Shown piece by piece: positions 5,691-8,401 of a stretch of DNA of 8,401 bases (within the stretch, counting starts at the first letter, position 1; every line of letters starts with the position of its first letter). Below the pieces are notes generated by a model, which had not been told where the DNA came from, did no database searches, and saw nothing but the letters and a program-made list of their open reading frames with translations. The position numbers were made by a program, and so were the translations under genes. The DNA comes from Saprospiraceae bacterium (GTDB lineage Bacteria; Bacteroidota; Bacteroidia; Chitinophagales; Saprospiraceae), in NCBI GenBank assembly GCA_020852155.1, contig JADZBJ010000236.1, positions 1-8,401 on the forward strand. The letters are read 5' to 3'.

Positions 5691-6269
5691 ATGGGTCCAT
5701 TTACGCAAATAGCAAAGGATATTTCCCGGTCATTCAGCCCGGAGTTGCCTAAAGAATTGGGCGACCTCGACGCGCACCTGAGTTTTATCATCCCCAAGGT
5801 GGTTCAGTATGGTGAAGACCTGCGGGAAGAAAAATTCTGGTTGTCCAAGCGCTGGAAAGAAGTGCGTGACGAGGATGGTTTTCACGAGGCGATTCTGCAT
5901 ATTTTCAACCCTGGCGGCGAATATTTATTGTCGCTGGATGGCAACCTGATTAGCGGTAAATGGCGGCAATTGGGATCATACAATTCCCTGATTATCGAAA
6001 TAAACGGTCGAAGTGAATTATTTGACCTTCGATTTCTGAACCAGGATTTTATGGTGTTGACCAAGCACGGCGATCAGGCACGAAAAGGCATGCGTCGTTT
6101 TTTCTTTGTGGTGCATGAATCGGCGAGCAGGGCAGGGGGGCGCGAGTTGGACTGGCGTAACCTGATGGAAAAAATGTTCAACGCCTGGCGCGAAAACAGT
6201 GTGAGCGTGGTAGGATGGCTTTTTTTTGTATTGGTTATTTTTGCAATTATTTATTTATCGCTGACGTAG
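5691..6269 (+). CDS. Tail-anchored protein of unknown function, lipocalin-like middle
   Basis: I do not recognise this 192-residue protein. The N-terminal ~60 residues are charged and probably helical. Residues 64-127 alternate like a small beta-sheet domain with the pattern IFNPGGEYLLSLDG, GKWRQL, LIIEI and FMVLTKHG, which recalls lipocalin-like domains that score how an ingested strand departs from a reference; this is a weak, motif-level likeness. A basic segment follows (RKGMRR, 131-136). The C-terminus is one hydrophobic helix (about 172-190) ending two residues before the stop, with no signal peptide, so the protein is probably tail-anchored in the inner membrane with its bulk in the cytoplasm. 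The start is ATG 5691. A near-match to the -7 box (GATTTTTG, 5652-5659) lies upstream, just outside the MITE-like element. Confidence 0.75.
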   Translation: MGPFTQIAKDISRSFSPELPKELGDLDAHLSFIIPKVVQYGEDLREEKFWLSKRWKEVRDEDGFHEAILHIFNPGGEYLLSLDGNLISGKWRQLGSYNSLIIEINGRSELFDLRFLNQDFMVLTKHGDQARKGMRRFFFVVHESASRAGGRELDWRNLMEKMFNAWRENSVSVVGWLFFVLVIFAIIYLSLT

Positions 6270-6278
6270 GGTCGATAC

Positions 6279-6305
6279 AAAGTACCATTTTTGGGGTATT
6301 TTTAT
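6279..6305 (+). terminator. Weak candidate terminator after the tail-anchored gene
   Basis: AAAGTACC (6279-6286) pairs with GGTATTTT (6295-6302), including one G-T pair, around an 8-nt loop and next to a T-rich run. It begins 9 bp after the stop codon. A second, 5-bp hairpin AACAC/GTGTT with T residues follows at 6335-6354. Both are weak. Confidence 0.35.
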
Positions 6306-6370
6306 TGCGTTTTAAACGGATTGTGGAAAAATTTAACACTAACCCGTGTTTTTTGAGCCAAAGAACCGTT

Positions 6371-6378
6371 TACTTTTG
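6371..6378 (+). promoter_or_regulatory. Candidate -7 box for the SprB-repeat gene (TACTTTTG)
   Basis: TACTTTTG is a perfect TAnnTTTG match in the 250-bp gap before the repeat protein gene. A TTTTTTG lies upstream, but its spacing to the box is only 15 bp, shorter than usual. Use of this site would give a 5' UTR of roughly 135 nt. The rest of 6306-6519 shows nothing else I can name. Confidence 0.35.
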
Positions 6379-6519
6379 CTACGCTTAAAGCCAATTAGCG
6401 TCTCTCCTTTTCAATCCCTCCCCCTTCCTGATTTCAAAAATGGCACGCCTTTCGATGCCCTTTTTGATTAATCTTTTGAATTTTTAGTTCCGATTACACT
6501 TTTAAAATCGATCTCTCCC

Positions 6520-8401
6520 ATGGGAAGAAACCTTACATCCACTGCTTTTCGGGCAAACAAACACTTTTTGATCGGGCTTGTCATGCTTTGCTTCATGCCT
6601 TTTTTGACAAACGCCCAAGTTTCTGTCACTGTTACTGGCACCAACATTCCTTGTTACGGAAGTAACAATGGTACTGCTACGGCCATTGCCTCGGGCGGCT
6701 GGGCTCCATACACTTATCACTGGAGCACAGGCGCAACCACATCAACCATCAACAGCCTGCCTCCCGGCACGTATTACGTGACGGTTACCGACATTGACCT
6801 CGGTTTCGCTGTAGGTAGCATTACCATCACACAACCGCCGGCATTTGGAGTGCTGGTGCAAGCCACGCAACCGCAGCTCTGCGGTATTGCACCGGACGGC
6901 ACTATGACAGCAACGCCTTATGGCGGTGTTCCACCACTCACCCTGCACTGGAGTAATGGCCAAACGACGCCGGTGATTACCGGTCTTTCTCAAGGCACAT
7001 ACACCGTGACTGTTACGGACGCCAACGGATGTACTGCCGTAGGTAGTGGTGTGATTTTGTACAACCCTGAAGGAATCTGGCTGGGCGATAGTACGCATCA
7101 TGTATCCTGCAAAGGCCTGAATAATGGCTTTATTCACGTAGGCGCCATGACTGGTACGCCGCCATATACCATCCTTTGGAACAACGGTTCAACATCATTC
7201 AACCTGTTCAATCTCGCTCCGGGTTTTTATTCCGGTACAGTAACCGATGCTAACGGCTGCACAGCAGTACGCAACATCACCATCACTGAACCTGCGCTGG
7301 CGCTTACAGGCACTGGCAGTTCTACAAATGCCAACTGCGGTCTGGCAGGTTCTGCGACAGTTACGCCAAGCGGCGGCACGGCTCCTTACAGCATTTTGTG
7401 GAGTACAGGCGCAGTAACCAATACGATCTCTGTTATGCCGGGTACATACACGGCCACCGTAACAGACGCCAACGGTTGCACGGCTTCAACTTCAGTGACT
7501 GTCGGCGGTTCGACATCAACGGTAACAGTCAATACATCAGTCTTGACCAACGCCGGATGTACCGTAGGCGGTTCTGCTTCTGCTACGGCAAGTGGCGGCA
7601 CAGGCAACTACGCATATGTTTGGGATAATGGCCAGACAACCTCTACTGCGACCAACCTGACTGCGGGCACACACAAAGTGACCGTAACAGATATTACCAC
7701 AGGTTGCCAGGGCATGGCTACGGTGAATATTCCTACTGCGCCGACCCTGACCACATCAACAACCCTGACGGCTAATGCTACTTGCCTTGTTGGCGGTAGC
7801 GCGACAGCCAACCCATCGGGTGGTTCTGCTCCTTATACCTACTTGTGGGACAATGGCCAAACTACACAAACGGCTACCAACCTGTCGGCTGGCCCGCATA
7901 CAGTGACCGTTCGCGACGCTGGCGGTTGCCAGGCTACAGCGATGGTAACCATCGGTCAGACGCAAGGCCCTAACGTAACGGTTAACGTTGTAACCAATGC
8001 AACTTGCACCACTGGCGGTTCTGCTACTGCAGTTGCCAATGGTACAGCACCGTTCATTTATCTGTGGTCAAACGGCCAAACAACAGCCACGGCAACCAAC
8101 CTGCCGGTTGGCCCTGCTAAAGTTACCGTAACCGACGTGAACGGTTGCGCGACAACGGGTATGGCAACGATCACACAGCCAAGCGCACCAACAGCAGTAA
8201 TTGCCAACAGCACCAATTCCAGCTGTTCCAATCCGACCGGTTCTGCTACAGCAGCAGCTTCAGGCGGCACGGGTACCTACACCTACAAGTGGAGCAACAA
8301 CGCAACCACTGCCGTAGTGAATAACCTTTCTCCTGGTACTTACACTGTAACCGTGACTGACCAGGCTGGTTGCACAGCAACAGCGGTTGTCAGCATCGCT
8401 T
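6520..8401 (+). CDS. Secreted SprB-repeat surface protein (partial, 3' end outside)
   Basis: The reading frame is open from ATG 6520 to the window end (627 full codons, no stop), with an in-frame TAA at 6469 upstream. Residues 1-32 form a signal peptide: basic start with R11 and K14, a hydrophobic stretch 16-29, and likely cleavage at TNA-Q33. The rest is eight repeats with the SprB core pattern GSATA, SGGTAPYTYLWSNG, TNLxxGTYTVTVTDANGC. SprB of Flavobacterium johnsoniae is the giant mobile adhesin of gliding cells, exported by the type IX system; many Bacteroidota carry other proteins with this repeat and non-gliding roles. A C-terminal sorting domain is expected further on. The gene is probably large, but neither its end nor any ligand-binding domain can be seen here. 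Codon use resembles the neighbours. Confidence 0.93.
   Translation, partial: MGRNLTSTAFRANKHFLIGLVMLCFMPFLTNAQVSVTVTGTNIPCYGSNNGTATAIASGGWAPYTYHWSTGATTSTINSLPPGTYYVTVTDIDLGFAVGSITITQPPAFGVLVQATQPQLCGIAPDGTMTATPYGGVPPLTLHWSNGQTTPVITGLSQGTYTVTVTDANGCTAVGSGVILYNPEGIWLGDSTHHVSCKGLNNGFIHVGAMTGTPPYTILWNNGSTSFNLFNLAPGFYSGTVTDANGCTAVRNITITEPALALTGTGSSTNANCGLAGSATVTPSGGTAPYSILWSTGAVTNTISVMPGTYTATVTDANGCTASTSVTVGGSTSTVTVNTSVLTNAGCTVGGSASATASGGTGNYAYVWDNGQTTSTATNLTAGTHKVTVTDITTGCQGMATVNIPTAPTLTTSTTLTANATCLVGGSATANPSGGSAPYTYLWDNGQTTQTATNLSAGPHTVTVRDAGGCQATAMVTIGQTQGPNVTVNVVTNATCTTGGSATAVANGTAPFIYLWSNGQTTATATNLPVGPAKVTVTDVNGCATTGMATITQPSAPTAVIANSTNSSCSNPTGSATAAASGGTGTYTYKWSNNATTAVVNNLSPGTYTVTVTDQAGCTATAVVSIA
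6619..8400 (+). repeat. Eight SprB-type protein repeats
   Basis: The conserved tryptophan codons lie at 6721, 6949, 7177, 7399, 7621, 7846, 8065 and 8290, giving unit lengths of 76, 76, 74, 74, 75, 73 and 75 residues. Each unit has one early cysteine (before the GSATA-like strand) and a second in the (N/G)GC turn. In repeat 1 the second is replaced by GF. Synonymous codons differ freely between units, so the copies are old or under selection rather than recent DNA duplications. Confidence 0.9.

Noticed and set aside
6335..6354. AACAC/GTGTT hairpin with T residues as a full terminator
   Set aside because: The stem is only 5 bp and AT-rich; mentioned only as a weak addition to the candidate at 6279-6305.
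7386..8270. Several minus-strand open frames rich in Val, Ala and Pro
   Set aside because: They are antisense shadows of the SprB repeats, whose GTAACCGTAACC-type codons give V/T-rich frames on the other strand.

Overview
The window looks like chromosomal DNA from a member of the Bacteroidota, most likely of the Saprospiraceae/Chitinophagia type; the rank is inferred. Four things point this way: a secreted protein built from SprB-type repeats (the gliding-adhesin repeat of this phylum), matches to the Bacteroidota -7 promoter element TAnnTTTG, starts without Shine-Dalgarno sequences, and AT-rich gaps between genes of roughly even base composition.

Layout. Positions 1-281 hold no gene but carry a decanucleotide repeat array (131-281) that ends at the stop codon of a minus-strand SAM-dependent methyltransferase (282-1187). 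Diverging from it is a plus-strand run: the ribosome-assembly GTPase RsgA (1290-2243), a GH25 lysozyme-like hydrolase (2302-3024) and an OsmC-family protein (3067-3468). The gaps in this run are short (58 and 42 bp), so co-transcription is possible. A minus-strand NMN-adenylyltransferase-like/Nudix fusion protein (3474-4370) converges on osmC with only 5 bp between the stop codons.

The 472-bp gap 4371-4842 is the most information-dense non-coding stretch. It has phased A-tracts, a segment with several mutually exclusive hairpins ending in a strong intrinsic terminator (4726-4759), and an AATCCTG tandem repeat. A -7-like box sits 4 nt before the start codon of a GNAT acetyltransferase (4843-5478). 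A 161-bp, almost fully palindromic MITE-like element (5479-5639) follows, flanked by the direct repeat TAA; the left TAA copy is the stop codon of the GNAT gene. Next is a tail-anchored protein with a possible lipocalin-like middle (5691-6269).

After a 250-bp gap, the secreted SprB-repeat protein starts at 6520 and runs off the window. It has a signal peptide and eight repeats of about 75 residues in the 627 codons visible. Its presumed C-terminal type IX secretion signal would lie outside the window.

The genes do not form one pathway. They are housekeeping (RsgA), stress/thiol (OsmC), nucleotide-metabolism (Nudix), cell-wall (GH25) and surface (SprB-like) functions side by side. The points of most interest are the MITE placed exactly on a stop codon, the structured leader or sRNA with its terminator before the GNAT gene, and the eroded catalytic motifs in the NMNAT/Nudix protein.
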